Part shown: piece after piece, positions 9,456-18,165 of the stretch
Layout of the letters: the number at the start of each line of letters is the position of its first letter
Position numbering within the stretch: the stretch's first letter is position 1
Assembly (NCBI GenBank): GCA_900143635.1
Contig: FREY01000001.1
Location: 11-64,010, forward strand
Length of the DNA: 64,000 bases
From: Rhodobacteraceae bacterium Alg231-04
GTDB lineage: Bacteria > Pseudomonadota > Alphaproteobacteria > Rhodobacterales > Rhodobacteraceae
Direction of reading: 5' to 3'
Translations under genes and position numbers: made by a program
The notes under the pieces: generated by a model
Told to the model about the DNA's origin: nothing
Database searches by the model: none
What the model saw: the letters and a program-made list of their open reading frames with translations, nothing else

Positions 9456-10155
9456 TCCCGAAATAGGCGCGCGAGATATCCTCGCGGGAGATAGTGGCAG
9501 AGGCGCCTTCCAGCGACACCCGGCCTTCCTGCAGACAGTAGACGCGTCCCGAGACGGACAGCGCCTTGGAGATATCCTGTTCGACGATGATCGCGCTCAT
9601 GCCTTCGCCGATGATGCCGGGAAGGGCCGCATAGATATCGCGGATGATGATCGGCGCCAGACCGAGGCTGATCTCGTCAAACAGGATCAGTTCCGGGTTG
9701 GACATCAGCGCACGTCCAATGGCGACCATCTGCTGCTGGCCACCGGACAGGGCGGTGGCGGGCACCGCGCGGCGCTCTTTCAGGATCGGGAACAGCGCGT
9801 TGACCGCCTCCAGCGTCCAAGGGCCTTTGCGGCCCGTTTGGGCACCGATCAGCAGGTTTTCCTCAACCGTGAGTGAAGGAAACAGCTGGCGGCCTTCGGG
9901 CACCATGGCAAGGCCAAGTTCAGCGACCTGATCAGCGCGCAGCCCGCTGATGTCCTGACCCTTGAAGCGGATCTGGCCGGCGTCATTGGTGATCAGCCCG
10001 GTGACCGACCGCATCAGCGTCGTCTTGCCGGCACCATTGGCACCGATGATGGCAAGAACCTCGCCCTCGCGCACCACCATTCCAACGCCGTAAAGCGCCT
10101 GAAAGTCACCATAATGGGCATCAAGCCCGGTCATTTGCAAAAGAGGATCAGGCAT
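9448..10155 (-). CDS. livF: Branched-chain-type ABC transporter ATPase LivF
   Basis: A 235-residue nucleotide-binding subunit with Walker A GANGAGKTT, signature ALSGGQQQM and Walker B ELILFDE. I start it at the ATG at 10155, which overlaps the end of livG by 8 bases; the protein then begins MPDPLLQMTGL, the usual LivF beginning. It powers import together with LivG at the cytoplasmic face of LivHM. Confidence 0.92.
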   Translation of the reverse strand: MPDPLLQMTGLDAHYGDFQALYGVGMVVREGEVLAIIGANGAGKTTLMRSVTGLITNDAGQIRFKGQDISGLRADQVAELGLAMVPEGRQLFPSLTVEENLLIGAQTGRKGPWTLEAVNALFPILKERRAVPATALSGGQQQMVAIGRALMSNPELILFDEISLGLAPIIIRDIYAALPGIIGEGMSAIIVEQDISKALSVSGRVYCLQEGRVSLEGASATISREDISRAYFGIE

Positions 10156-10870
10156 CGGCTTCAATCCCCAGATAGATTTCCTTGACCGCGGCGCTTTCCA
10201 TGATCGCACGCGGCTCGCCTTCGGCGATCTTCTTGCCGAAATCGATAACGATCAGCCGGTCGACCACAGCCAGCAGCGCATGCACCACATGTTCGATCCA
10301 AATGATGGTGACGCCCGAGGCATGGATGTCTTTGATGGTCTGCACCAGCGATTGGCATTCGGCCTCGGTCAGACCGCCTGCGATCTCGTCCAGCAGCAAC
10401 AGCTTGGGCTTGGCGCAGAGCGCGCGCGTCAGTTCCAGCCGCTTGCGCTCCAGCAGCGTCAGGCTGCCCGCCAGAACATTGGCCTTGGCCAGAAGTTCCG
10501 TCTGCTCCAGCACATGCAGGCAATGGCGTTCCGCCTCCGCCCCGCGCAGATCTGCGGCCTGTGTCGCCGCAATCATCGCATTTTCGAACACTGTCATGCC
10601 CGAAAACGGCTGCGGCACCTGAAAGCTGCGCGCGATACCTGCGCGGCAGCGTTTGGCGGCGCTTGCGCCGGTTACATCCTGCCCGTCAAAGATCACCCGG
10701 CCTTCGTTCGGTGCGAGGGTTCCGGTGATGAGGTTAAACATCGAGGTCTTGCCCGCACCGTTCGGACCGATAACGCCAAGCGCCTCGCCCTCGGCGACCT
10801 CGTAGCTCAGGCTTTGGGCCACTTTCACGGCGCCAAAGGATCTGCTGAGGTTATCCAATTGTAAAATCAC
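10148..10870 (-). CDS. livG: Branched-chain-type ABC transporter ATPase LivG
   Basis: A 240-residue nucleotide-binding subunit with Walker A GPNGAGKTS, a Walker B ending LLLLDE, and the LivG-type GIARSFQVPQPF segment. The start is a GTG at 10870, eight bases after GGAAGG. The ABC signature is unusual: the position normally reading LSYGQQ or LSGGQ reads SLTLLERKRLE. Liv-type LivG subunits sometimes have degenerate signatures, so it need not be inactive, but it may hydrolyse ATP at only one composite site. Confidence 0.9.
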   Translation of the reverse strand: MILQLDNLSRSFGAVKVAQSLSYEVAEGEALGVIGPNGAGKTSMFNLITGTLAPNEGRVIFDGQDVTGASAAKRCRAGIARSFQVPQPFSGMTVFENAMIAATQAADLRGAEAERHCLHVLEQTELLAKANVLAGSLTLLERKRLELTRALCAKPKLLLLDEIAGGLTEAECQSLVQTIKDIHASGVTIIWIEHVVHALLAVVDRLIVIDFGKKIAEGEPRAIMESAAVKEIYLGIEADA

Positions 10871-10934
10871 GCGACTTGCCTTCCTGCCTTCGGTTTGGTG
10901 GCGGCTCCATCCGGTGCCGCCACCCTGTCTGTCT

Positions 10935-12215
10935 TCAGCCCAGAAGCTTCATGTCGGCGGTCACCGGGATTTCCGGCGCGGCCGAGTTGGCGACGATTTT
11001 GAGATCGAAGGCATCGCCGTCTTTCTGCCACTGGCCCGCAACCAGCGGTGTTTTGGTGACATTGTTGATCGGGCCGTTGGACCAGTTCACCGGGCCGACA
11101 ATGGTGTTCACGTCGGTACCCGCGATGGCAGCGGTAATGGCTTCCGGATCTTCCAGATCCTCCGCGCGCTTGATCACATCTGCGACCACTTCGAACAGCG
11201 CATGTTTAAAGCCGATCGGCTGGGTCCAGGGACGGCCAGAGGCTGCGGTATAGCCCTCGGCCAGTTCACGGGCAGAGGCGCCGGTCAGCGAGGAGGAGAA
11301 CGGATGGTTTGGCGACCACCAGACCTCGGAGCTCAACCCGTCGCCGCGATCGCCCAGGCTTTCGATAACCGAAGGGAACAACAGCGCCTTGCCGATGGTG
11401 ACGATTTTGGGGTTGAAACCCTGCTGCGCGGCCTGCGCCCAGAAAGTGGCGAAATCCGGCGCGATCATATTACCGGTGACAATCTCGCAGCCCGCGGCCT
11501 TGAAGGCGGCAAACTGATTGGAGAAATCATCCGACAGCGGCTGAAAACGGCCCGGATCGGTCAGCGTATAGCCTGCGGCGGCCAATGGTTTCGGCAGGCC
11601 CAGTTCGGCATCGCCCCAGGCGTTGCCATCCGCGTCATTGGGGAACAGCCCGGCCACATTTTTGGAAACACCGGTCTTGCCCCACATATCAAGGAAGGCT
11701 CCGATCACATCCTCAAGACCCCAGAAGAAGTGGTAGGTGGATTGGAAACCTTCGCCCGGCACGCCGTTGCGGCCAAAGAAATAGGGCTGCCAGGGACAGT
11801 CGGTGGTGATGCAGGGAACCTCGTTCACCTCGGCCTGATCGGCCACCGGGTTGACCGTGTCAGGGGTAGAGGCGGCGACGATGATGTCGACCTCTTCGCC
11901 GAGGATCAGATCGGCGGCAACCTCGGCGGCGCGGTTGGGGTTGGACTGGCTGTCCTTCGAGATGATCTCGACGTTCCAGGTCTTGCCGTTGTTTTCCAAT
12001 CCGGCCGCAAAAGCCTGCTGGATGGCGTCCAGAACATAATCATCTGCTTCGGCAAACCCGGCCAGGGGGCCGGTGCGCGGGCTGACGTGGCCGATTTTCA
12101 GCGTCGGCGTGGCGGCATAGGCGCGGGTGCCCTTCAGCAGCGCCGGTGCAGCCAAAGCCGCACCTGCCCCTGCGATGAAACGACGGCGCGTGGTGCCTGT
12201 GTTACGTTTGGTCAT
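10935..12215 (-). CDS. ABC transporter substrate-binding protein, Tat-exported
   Basis: A 426-residue periplasmic binding protein of the Leu/Ile/Val type I fold. The N-terminus has a twin-arginine signal (Arg-Arg-Arg-Phe-Ile-Ala at 10-15, hydrophobic stretch, Ala-Tyr-Ala cleavage near 32-34). The ATG at 12215 follows GGGAGGATCTC. It lies between the dehydrogenase gene upstream and livGFHM downstream and supplies ligand specificity to that importer. It is longer than LivJ (about 370), as in binding proteins for amides or aromatic acids. The ligand is not identifiable by reading. Confidence 0.9.
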   Translation of the reverse strand: MTKRNTGTTRRRFIAGAGAALAAPALLKGTRAYAATPTLKIGHVSPRTGPLAGFAEADDYVLDAIQQAFAAGLENNGKTWNVEIISKDSQSNPNRAAEVAADLILGEEVDIIVAASTPDTVNPVADQAEVNEVPCITTDCPWQPYFFGRNGVPGEGFQSTYHFFWGLEDVIGAFLDMWGKTGVSKNVAGLFPNDADGNAWGDAELGLPKPLAAAGYTLTDPGRFQPLSDDFSNQFAAFKAAGCEIVTGNMIAPDFATFWAQAAQQGFNPKIVTIGKALLFPSVIESLGDRGDGLSSEVWWSPNHPFSSSLTGASARELAEGYTAASGRPWTQPIGFKHALFEVVADVIKRAEDLEDPEAITAAIAGTDVNTIVGPVNWSNGPINNVTKTPLVAGQWQKDGDAFDLKIVANSAAPEIPVTADMKLLG

Positions 12216-12259
12216 GAGATCCTCCCTTATTGCCGGATTATCCCGGCTTTCCTTTTGGT

Positions 12260-13189
12260 TCAGTCGAGCAAAATTCCGTCCAGCCGTTTGAGATGCCGGG
12301 CCACCCGGCCACGCACGTCATCCGCTTCCTGATCGGTCCATTTGCGGAAACCCTCACCCGATTTCATGCCCAGCCGGCCATCCTCGACCAGCTGTTCAAG
12401 ATAGGGCGACGGCCCTTTGCGGCTTTCCAGATCGTGCAGAACGTTCGCATGGATATCGAGCGTCAGATCGGTGCCGACCAGATCGGCGTTCTCCAGCGGG
12501 CCGAGCACCGCAAGGCGGCGGCCGAAGCTGGATTTGATCACCGTGTCAACAGCTTCTGCGTCGCAGAAGCCGTTTTCCACCAGGCTCACTGCCTCACGCC
12601 ACAGCGCGTGTTGCAGCCGGTTTCCGATGAAACCGGGCACGTCCTTTTCCACCATTACTGGTGTCTTTCCGGCGTCTTCCAGCAGCTCCATCATATCTGT
12701 GGCAACATCAGCGTGGGTCCATTCGGTTTTCACCACTTCGACCAGCGGGATCATATGCGGCGGGTTCCACCAATGGGTGCCGATGGCCCGGTCTTTCAGG
12801 CGCAGCTCAGCCATGATCTCGGTGATGGGCATCACCGAGGTGTTGGAGGCCAGAATGCAGCCCTCGGGCGCATGGGCCTCTACTTCTGCAAAGATTGCGC
12901 GTTTCAGGTCCATCTTTTCGGGCGCGGCTTCGAACACCACATCGGCGTCTTTCACGGCCCCGGCGGTGGAGTTGAAAATCTCGATCATCTTCAGAGATTT
13001 GGCGATCACCTCTTCGCTGTCACCCAGCGCTTCCATGCTAGCGCGGATGCGATCCGACACCGAGGCGCGCGCCTCGGCGAAGGGATCGGTGATGGCCACA
13101 TATTGTCCGGCGCGGGCCAGCGTCAGGGCAATCCCGTGCCCCATGAGGCCTGCACCAATGACGGCGATTTGCTGTTTTTTGCGTGCCAT
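12260..13189 (-). CDS. 3-hydroxyacyl-CoA dehydrogenase family enzyme
   Basis: A 309-residue NAD-dependent dehydrogenase: Rossmann motif GAGLMG at 12-17 and the HWWNPPHMIPLVEVV segment with the catalytic His, followed by a C-terminal helical domain. The HWxNPPH pattern is shared with L-carnitine and L-gulonate dehydrogenases, which oxidise free beta-hydroxy acids instead of CoA thioesters. Beside a BKACE gene, this suggests it makes the beta-keto acid that BKACE then cleaves. No thioesterase domain is fused. It is co-transcribed with the SDR gene, which starts upstream and ends 3 bases before this ATG. Confidence 0.87.
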   Translation of the reverse strand: MARKKQQIAVIGAGLMGHGIALTLARAGQYVAITDPFAEARASVSDRIRASMEALGDSEEVIAKSLKMIEIFNSTAGAVKDADVVFEAAPEKMDLKRAIFAEVEAHAPEGCILASNTSVMPITEIMAELRLKDRAIGTHWWNPPHMIPLVEVVKTEWTHADVATDMMELLEDAGKTPVMVEKDVPGFIGNRLQHALWREAVSLVENGFCDAEAVDTVIKSSFGRRLAVLGPLENADLVGTDLTLDIHANVLHDLESRKGPSPYLEQLVEDGRLGMKSGEGFRKWTDQEADDVRGRVARHLKRLDGILLD

Positions 13190-13192
13190 GCC

Positions 13193-13990
13193 TCAGCCCG
13201 CCGTATAGCCGCCGTCGGCATATAGGATATGCCCGGTGTAGAAATCAGACGCTTTGGAGGCGAGGAACAGCAGCGGCCCGGCCAGATCCTCGGGTTCGCC
13301 CAGACGGCCCACTGGCACGCGGGACAAGAAGCCATCGCGGACCTTTTTGGCCTCTTCTGTGTCCTCGAACATCCAGGCTGTCAGCGGGGAGCGGAACACG
13401 GTCGGCGCAATGGCATTTACGGTGATGCCGGTCGGGCCAAGTTCGCAGCCCAGTGCCTTGACCATGCCATCGGTTGCCGCCTTGGAAGCGCAATAGGCGG
13501 TATAGCCGGCCGGATGGCCCAGCAACCCGCGTGCCGAGGAGACCAGAACGATCTTGCCGCCTTTGCCTTGCGCCTTCATTTGTCCGGCAGCAGCGCGGGC
13601 CAGCAACCAGCTCTGGTTTACGTTGGCGTCCATTACGGCGTTGAATGTTTCAGGCGCCATGTCGTTGATCAGCGCGACTTTGTTCATGCCGGAGGCAACA
13701 ACCAGTATATCCAACTGCCCGAATGCCTTCACCGCCTCTTGGACCATTCCTTCACAGGCGGCCTCATCACTGGGGCGGGTGTTCACGGCGGTGACTTCAG
13801 CGCCCATGCCACGGCATTCTTCAGCGATGGCATCCAGCGCCTCCTGATTGCCGGCGGCCAGGACCAGATTGCAGCCGGCCCCGGCCAGGATGCGTGCAGC
13901 AACCATGCCAAATGCGCCGGAGGCGCCGGTGATCAGCGCCGTCTGGCCCTTCACTTCGAACATGGAAAGGGGGTTTGCCATTGCGTTCAT
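13193..13990 (-). CDS. Short-chain dehydrogenase/reductase
   Basis: A classical SDR of 265 residues. The NAD(P)-binding motif TGASGAFG is at 21-28, catalytic Ser at 151-152 and Tyr166-x3-Lys170 in YCASK. The C-terminal ADGGYTAG motif closes the family pattern. It probably oxidises a secondary alcohol or reduces a keto group in the same pathway as the neighbouring hydroxyacyl-CoA-type dehydrogenase. Tightly spaced with that gene in the same operon. Confidence 0.9.
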   Translation of the reverse strand: MNAMANPLSMFEVKGQTALITGASGAFGMVAARILAGAGCNLVLAAGNQEALDAIAEECRGMGAEVTAVNTRPSDEAACEGMVQEAVKAFGQLDILVVASGMNKVALINDMAPETFNAVMDANVNQSWLLARAAAGQMKAQGKGGKIVLVSSARGLLGHPAGYTAYCASKAATDGMVKALGCELGPTGITVNAIAPTVFRSPLTAWMFEDTEEAKKVRDGFLSRVPVGRLGEPEDLAGPLLFLASKASDFYTGHILYADGGYTAG

Positions 13991-14005
13991 AACTCAGGTC
14001 TCCGT

Positions 14006-14350
14006 TCAGGCGGCGGGGGGATAGGGGATGACGACCAGCATCGTGCAGACGTGGTTCGAGCGGTTTTCAATGGTACGGGTTTCGCCGGGTGGAATGGTGC
14101 AGCTGTCGTATTTGCCAAGCACGGTTTCCGTGCCATCGACGATCACTGTCATCTCGCCTTCCAGCACCACATAGACCTTTTCAAAAGGTGTGCTGTCGGG
14201 GCCGGCGCCACCACCGGGCAGGAACTGGCTGAGGCCCACCCATTGGTTTTCGGGGCCGCCCCCCTCAAATCCCTGCAGGCGCAGGCCGGTGCAGTCAAAG
14301 TGATTGGGCGCGACATATGCTTGCGCGTCCTGGAAGCGTTTCAGATGCAT
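14006..14350 (-). CDS. Cupin domain protein
   Basis: A 114-residue single-domain cupin with motif one in the FEKVYVVLEGEMTV stretch and motif two around PPGETRTIENRS. The usual metal-binding His pair is largely missing in motif one, so metal binding is doubtful. I choose the ATG at 14350, six bases after GAGG, over the ATG at 14362, which lacks a ribosome site. It lies between the cyclase and SDR genes and may be an isomerase or ligand-binding helper of the pathway. No specific function is assigned. Confidence 0.8.
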   Translation of the reverse strand: MHLKRFQDAQAYVAPNHFDCTGLRLQGFEGGGPENQWVGLSQFLPGGGAGPDSTPFEKVYVVLEGEMTVIVDGTETVLGKYDSCTIPPGETRTIENRSNHVCTMLVVIPYPPAA

Positions 14351-14418
14351 CGGGGACCTCATCGCAACGAATTTGGAAAAACGGCCGCCGGTTTCCCGGC
14401 GACCAGTGGGGAGTGTCT

Positions 14419-15255
14419 TTAGAACTCTGCGCCGTCGTCGATGCGGAATTCTTGGCTCTTGTCCATCATCGCAACCAAACGGATGATGCAGCCGTCGCCG
14501 CGGTCCCAGTTCCATGGGAAGAAGGCGAAGGTGCAGCGCTTGCCGGTGACCGCGTCCAGATCGCCGCCGACGTTCTCGATGCCAAGAATACCGTTTTTGA
14601 ACAGGATGTTGTGGACCGGTTCCCACTCAGGGAAGTCGTCTTTCCAGTCGTTGCCGCCGGACCATTCCTTGTACTCTTCTTCCAGATGCGGCAGCAGCGG
14701 GCCGTTTCGCTGCGGACCGATCGCAGTGGCCAGCGGGTGGTCGTTGGCCTGGGTGTCGTGACCGACAACCTTAATGCCTTTTTCAACCATCCATTCCGCC
14801 GCCGAGGAGACCAGACCGGGGCAATAGGCGAAGTAGTCGCCGTCTTCATAGTCATGGTGCCAGCCGGTGTTGATGATCAGCACGTCGCCTTTGCGGATCG
14901 CGTGGCCACAGGCTTTTTCGAGATCTTCACCGGTGATCGGCTCCCACTTTTTCTTGGGGATCGACACGACCAGACCGGTGCCAAAGAAATGCGGCAGCGG
15001 TACTTCGTCGATAAACGGCGTACCCTGCACAACGTGCGCGGGCGCATCAATGTGAGTGGTGGCATGCATGGTAGTGGTGATGCGCTGGCTCAGCACGCCG
15101 GACTTGGCCATGTAGTGGATACGCTCGATCTTAGTATCCTGGAAATAGGGCCAGTTCGGGTTTTGGAACCCGAAGCGGTGGCTGAGGTTGTAGAACTCCA
15201 GCCCCATGTCGTTGTCTGTGTTCGCTTGGAACTCGATGCCGCGGATTTCAACCAT
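14419..15255 (-). CDS. Metal-dependent cyclase family hydrolase (kynurenine formamidase-like)
   Basis: A 278-residue member of the cyclase family with the metal signature H-x3-H-x-D-x-P-x-H at residues 64-74 and a GHDT motif later. Relatives hydrolyse amides, lactones or N-formyl groups (kynurenine formamidase, isatin hydrolase). The start is the ATG at 15255, nine bases after GGAG. It is the first gene of the long leftward BKACE/Liv operon and lies divergent from the IclR regulator, so it may open a ring or amide early in the pathway. Confidence 0.85.
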   Translation of the reverse strand: MVEIRGIEFQANTDNDMGLEFYNLSHRFGFQNPNWPYFQDTKIERIHYMAKSGVLSQRITTTMHATTHIDAPAHVVQGTPFIDEVPLPHFFGTGLVVSIPKKKWEPITGEDLEKACGHAIRKGDVLIINTGWHHDYEDGDYFAYCPGLVSSAAEWMVEKGIKVVGHDTQANDHPLATAIGPQRNGPLLPHLEEEYKEWSGGNDWKDDFPEWEPVHNILFKNGILGIENVGGDLDAVTGKRCTFAFFPWNWDRGDGCIIRLVAMMDKSQEFRIDDGAEF

Positions 15256-15346
15256 CGGGCACAACTCCTCTGTTCACCGCCCAAGCGGTGTTTTGCCGAT
15301 TTCAAACTGTCAGGATGGCTCCTCCACCTGTCCCGCATATTGGTGC

Positions 15347-15412
15347 ACATGCATCGCATTGCGGTCAAGAAATAAATCACGATCCGGTTGACATGTACCG
15401 CATTGTGGGTCA
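15347..15412. promoter_or_regulatory. Imperfect direct repeat in the cyclase/iclR divergent promoter
   Basis: Two copies of a roughly 22-base element, at 15347-15367 and 15391-15412, lie in the 216-bp gap between the divergent cyclase operon and the iclR gene. Both read ACATG..., then CGCATTG, then a GGTCA end. The first copy includes the small dyad ATGC-ATC-GCAT. The spacing, 44 bases start to start, is about four helical turns. Position and repetition suggest operators for the adjacent IclR protein; binding is inference. Confidence 0.5.
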
Positions 15413-15471
15413 CAAAATTTCTCAACAACGCCCCGTGTGGCACGGGAAATCAAGCGGAAGAAGTATTGCAA

Positions 15472-16215
15472 GTGTCTGAAAAAACTGAAAAAGGCGGAAT
15501 TCAAGTCATTTCGAGAGCCGCCAGAATTCTGCGCGTTCTCAAAAATTCCGATACAGGGATGAGCTTGGGGCAGATTGCCAGCAAGGCCGGATTGCCCCGT
15601 TCTACGGTACAAAGAATCACGGCCGCTTTGGTCGAAGAGAATTTTTTGGTGGCGGACCGTCAGGGGCGGGGGTTGAAACTGGGGCCGGAGCTGACGACCC
15701 TGGCCAAGGCCACGCAGTATAACATTGTTGAGCATTGCCGCCTGTTGCTGACAGAGCTGACCCAGAAAACCGGCGAAACGGCGGATCTGTCGGCGCTGCG
15801 TGGCGGGGGCATGGTGTTCCTGGATCAGGTGCCGGGCACCCACCGGCTGACCACGGTCTCCAGGGTTGGCGAGGTCTTTCCCCTGACCAGCACCGCAAAC
15901 GGCCGCGCCTGTCTGGCCCAGATGCCAGAAGCAGAGGCGCTGGCGCTGGCGCAGGCAGAATGGAGCCGGACGGGCACACAGGGTGACCCGGATGCCTTCC
16001 TTTCTGTCTTGGCGACTATCCGGCGCGACGGTTTGGCCTATGATCGTGACGAACATTCCGAAGGGATTTCGGCATGCGGCTTTGCCTTCAGAGACTGGAA
16101 CGGCGACCTGCATGCCATATCGGTTCCGGTCCCATCTTCGCGGTTTTTGGCGATCAAGGACAAGATTGAACAGGCGTTGCTAGAGACCTCGGCCAGCACC
16201 CATGGTCAGTTCTGA
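15472..16215 (+). CDS. IclR-family transcriptional regulator
   Basis: A 247-residue IclR protein: an N-terminal winged helix-turn-helix (about 15-75; LGQIASKAGLPRSTVQRI) and a C-terminal GAF-like effector domain with the family segment PLTSTANGRACLA. I start it at the GTG at 15472, which follows GGAAGAAG; an in-frame reading from 15388 would add residues unlike the family. It is divergent from the cyclase-to-BKACE operon and is the obvious local regulator of it. Confidence 0.88.
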   Translation: MSEKTEKGGIQVISRAARILRVLKNSDTGMSLGQIASKAGLPRSTVQRITAALVEENFLVADRQGRGLKLGPELTTLAKATQYNIVEHCRLLLTELTQKTGETADLSALRGGGMVFLDQVPGTHRLTTVSRVGEVFPLTSTANGRACLAQMPEAEALALAQAEWSRTGTQGDPDAFLSVLATIRRDGLAYDRDEHSEGISACGFAFRDWNGDLHAISVPVPSSRFLAIKDKIEQALLETSASTHGQF

Positions 16216-16337
16216 CCCAGGCAAATCGAGATGTGAGTTCCCGGCAATGCGGATGGGTGCAAGATCGATGCGCAGCAGTCGAACATCGGTGCGTTGGTGG
16301 ACAAACGCAACGTTTTGAGCCGCGCAAGTGCTCTGCC

Positions 16338-17102
16338 TTAGCTGGCCAGACAGGGGAGCACAAACACCCCAGCTTCGGGGGGCTTGTTCACTGTCAAATG
16401 ACAATCAAAAGCCTGCCTGAGGCGGTTTTCGCTCAGGACGGTTTGCGGGCTGCCTTGGATCATCAGTTCCCCCCGGCAAAGCAGCGCAATGCTGTCCGAG
16501 GCCATGGCGGTCAGATTTAGATCATGCATCACCATCACAACCCCACCACCGCGTTGAGCAAAGATCCGGGCGATTTCCATGATTTGCTGCTGATGGCCGA
16601 TATCAAGGCTGGACACCGGTTCGTCCAGAAACAGCCAGCGCGGCATGCCTTTTACGACCGGCTCCCAGACCTGGGCAAGCACGCGGGCCAATTGGACGCG
16701 CTGTTGCTCACCACCAGACAGGAGCTGATAGGGGCGGGCTGCAAACCCGGCCAGTCCAACATGGGCCATGGCCTCACGGGCGATGCGGTCGCGGTCGGGG
16801 GTCGGGCAGCCAAGCCGCACCACTTCAAGAACAGTGAAGGGGAAGGCCATCGGCGACGCCTGTGGCAGTACAGCCCGTATGCGTGCCAGTTTTGCGGGCA
16901 GGGCACTGCGCACAGAAAGATCATTCAGCCGGATCTCCCCGTCAAAGGGAAGGTCGCCTGTCAGGGCTTTCAGAAACGTGGACTTTCCGGCCCCCGAAGG
17001 CCCGATGATCGATGTAACCTCGCCGGGGAGAGCGGTGAAACTCACCGTGCTGAGGACAGGTTTGCGCGCCAGAGAGACAGAGACGTTTTGGGCAGTCAGC
17101 AT
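16338..17102 (-). CDS. hmuV: Hemin ABC importer ATP-binding protein HmuV
   Basis: A 254-residue ATPase with Walker A GPSGAGKST, signature LSGGEQQRV and Walker B WLFLDEP followed by VSSLD. The start is the ATG at 17102, four bases after the end of hmuU, and the extended upstream reading is rejected. It drives hemin transport through HmuU into the cytoplasm. It is the last gene of the leftward hmuSTUV operon and faces the iclR gene convergently. Confidence 0.92.
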   Translation of the reverse strand: MLTAQNVSVSLARKPVLSTVSFTALPGEVTSIIGPSGAGKSTFLKALTGDLPFDGEIRLNDLSVRSALPAKLARIRAVLPQASPMAFPFTVLEVVRLGCPTPDRDRIAREAMAHVGLAGFAARPYQLLSGGEQQRVQLARVLAQVWEPVVKGMPRWLFLDEPVSSLDIGHQQQIMEIARIFAQRGGGVVMVMHDLNLTAMASDSIALLCRGELMIQGSPQTVLSENRLRQAFDCHLTVNKPPEAGVFVLPCLAS

Positions 17103-17106
17103 GGGG

Positions 17107-18162
17107 TCACAATTCAGCAAGGCCGCGCTGGCGCAGCAGAATCCACAGGAAAAACGGCCCGCCAATGAGGGCTGTGATGATGCCGATGGGCAGTTCGGCC
17201 GGGGCAATGATCACCCGGGCGACAAGATCCGCCAGCACCAGCAGGATGGCCCCCAACAGCGCGGCATTGGGCAACAGATAGCGATGGTCCGGCCCCGACA
17301 GGAGACGCAGAAGATGCGGCACCACGATGCCGACAAAGCCAATGCCTCCGCTGGCGGCAACTGCGGCCCCGGTTGCGGCGGCGGTGATCAGGATTGCGGT
17401 TCCCTTCAGACGCTCGACTCGAAAGCCAATATGACCGGCGGCCGCCTCGCCGAGGGCCAGAGCATTCAGTCCCGGCGCCAGCAGCGGCGCCAGCAGCACC
17501 GGCAACAGGATCATCGGCGCTGCCACGGCAAGCTTGCTCCAGCTGGCACCGGCCAAAGAGCCCAGATTCCAGAAGCTGAAATCGCGCAGCTGGGTGTCAT
17601 CGGCCATATAGACCAGCACCCCGGTTAGGGCCATGGTCAGCGCGGTCAGCGCGATGCCTGCTAGCAGCATCGTTGCAACAGAGGTGCGCCCCTGCCGGGT
17701 GGCAATCCGGTACAGCAGAATGGTCGAGGCCCAGGCCCCACCGAAGGCGGATGCGGGCACCAGCCAGCTGCCAAACAGGGGCGCAAACGGCAGCATGCCT
17801 CCTAGTACAATGGCCATCACCGCGCCGAGGCTGGCGCCGGCGCTGACGCCAACAATGCCCGGATCGGCCAGCGGATTGCGGAACAACCCCTGCATGATGG
17901 CACCGGATATCGCGAGACCAGCCCCGACCAGACAGCCCATGATCAGGCGCGGCACGCGGATGTCCCACAGTACCACCCGATCCCGCAGGCTGACCTCGCG
18001 CCCGGCAAGGATGTCTCCCATTGTCTGCCAGACCGAGGTGCTGGCGGCGCCGACCGTCAGGCTGGCCGCAGCCACACACAAGAGCAGCAGCGCCAGGGCC
18101 ATAGTCAGCCTTGCGGCCAGCAGGCTGCGGTCCCCGCTTGGATGGTCTGCCAGACTGACCAT
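17107..18162 (-). CDS. hmuU: Hemin ABC importer permease HmuU (FecCD family)
   Basis: A 351-residue FecCD-type permease with about ten membrane segments and hallmark stretches VPRLIMGCLVGAGLAISG and GGIGFVGIVVPHLLR. It forms the inner-membrane heme channel with HmuV at its cytoplasmic side. The ATG at 18162 is used; the TTG one codon earlier is less likely. It starts just after the hmuT stop codon in the same operon. Confidence 0.92.
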   Translation of the reverse strand: MVSLADHPSGDRSLLAARLTMALALLLLCVAAASLTVGAASTSVWQTMGDILAGREVSLRDRVVLWDIRVPRLIMGCLVGAGLAISGAIMQGLFRNPLADPGIVGVSAGASLGAVMAIVLGGMLPFAPLFGSWLVPASAFGGAWASTILLYRIATRQGRTSVATMLLAGIALTALTMALTGVLVYMADDTQLRDFSFWNLGSLAGASWSKLAVAAPMILLPVLLAPLLAPGLNALALGEAAAGHIGFRVERLKGTAILITAAATGAAVAASGGIGFVGIVVPHLLRLLSGPDHRYLLPNAALLGAILLVLADLVARVIIAPAELPIGIITALIGGPFFLWILLRQRGLAEL

Positions 18163-18165
18163 CAA

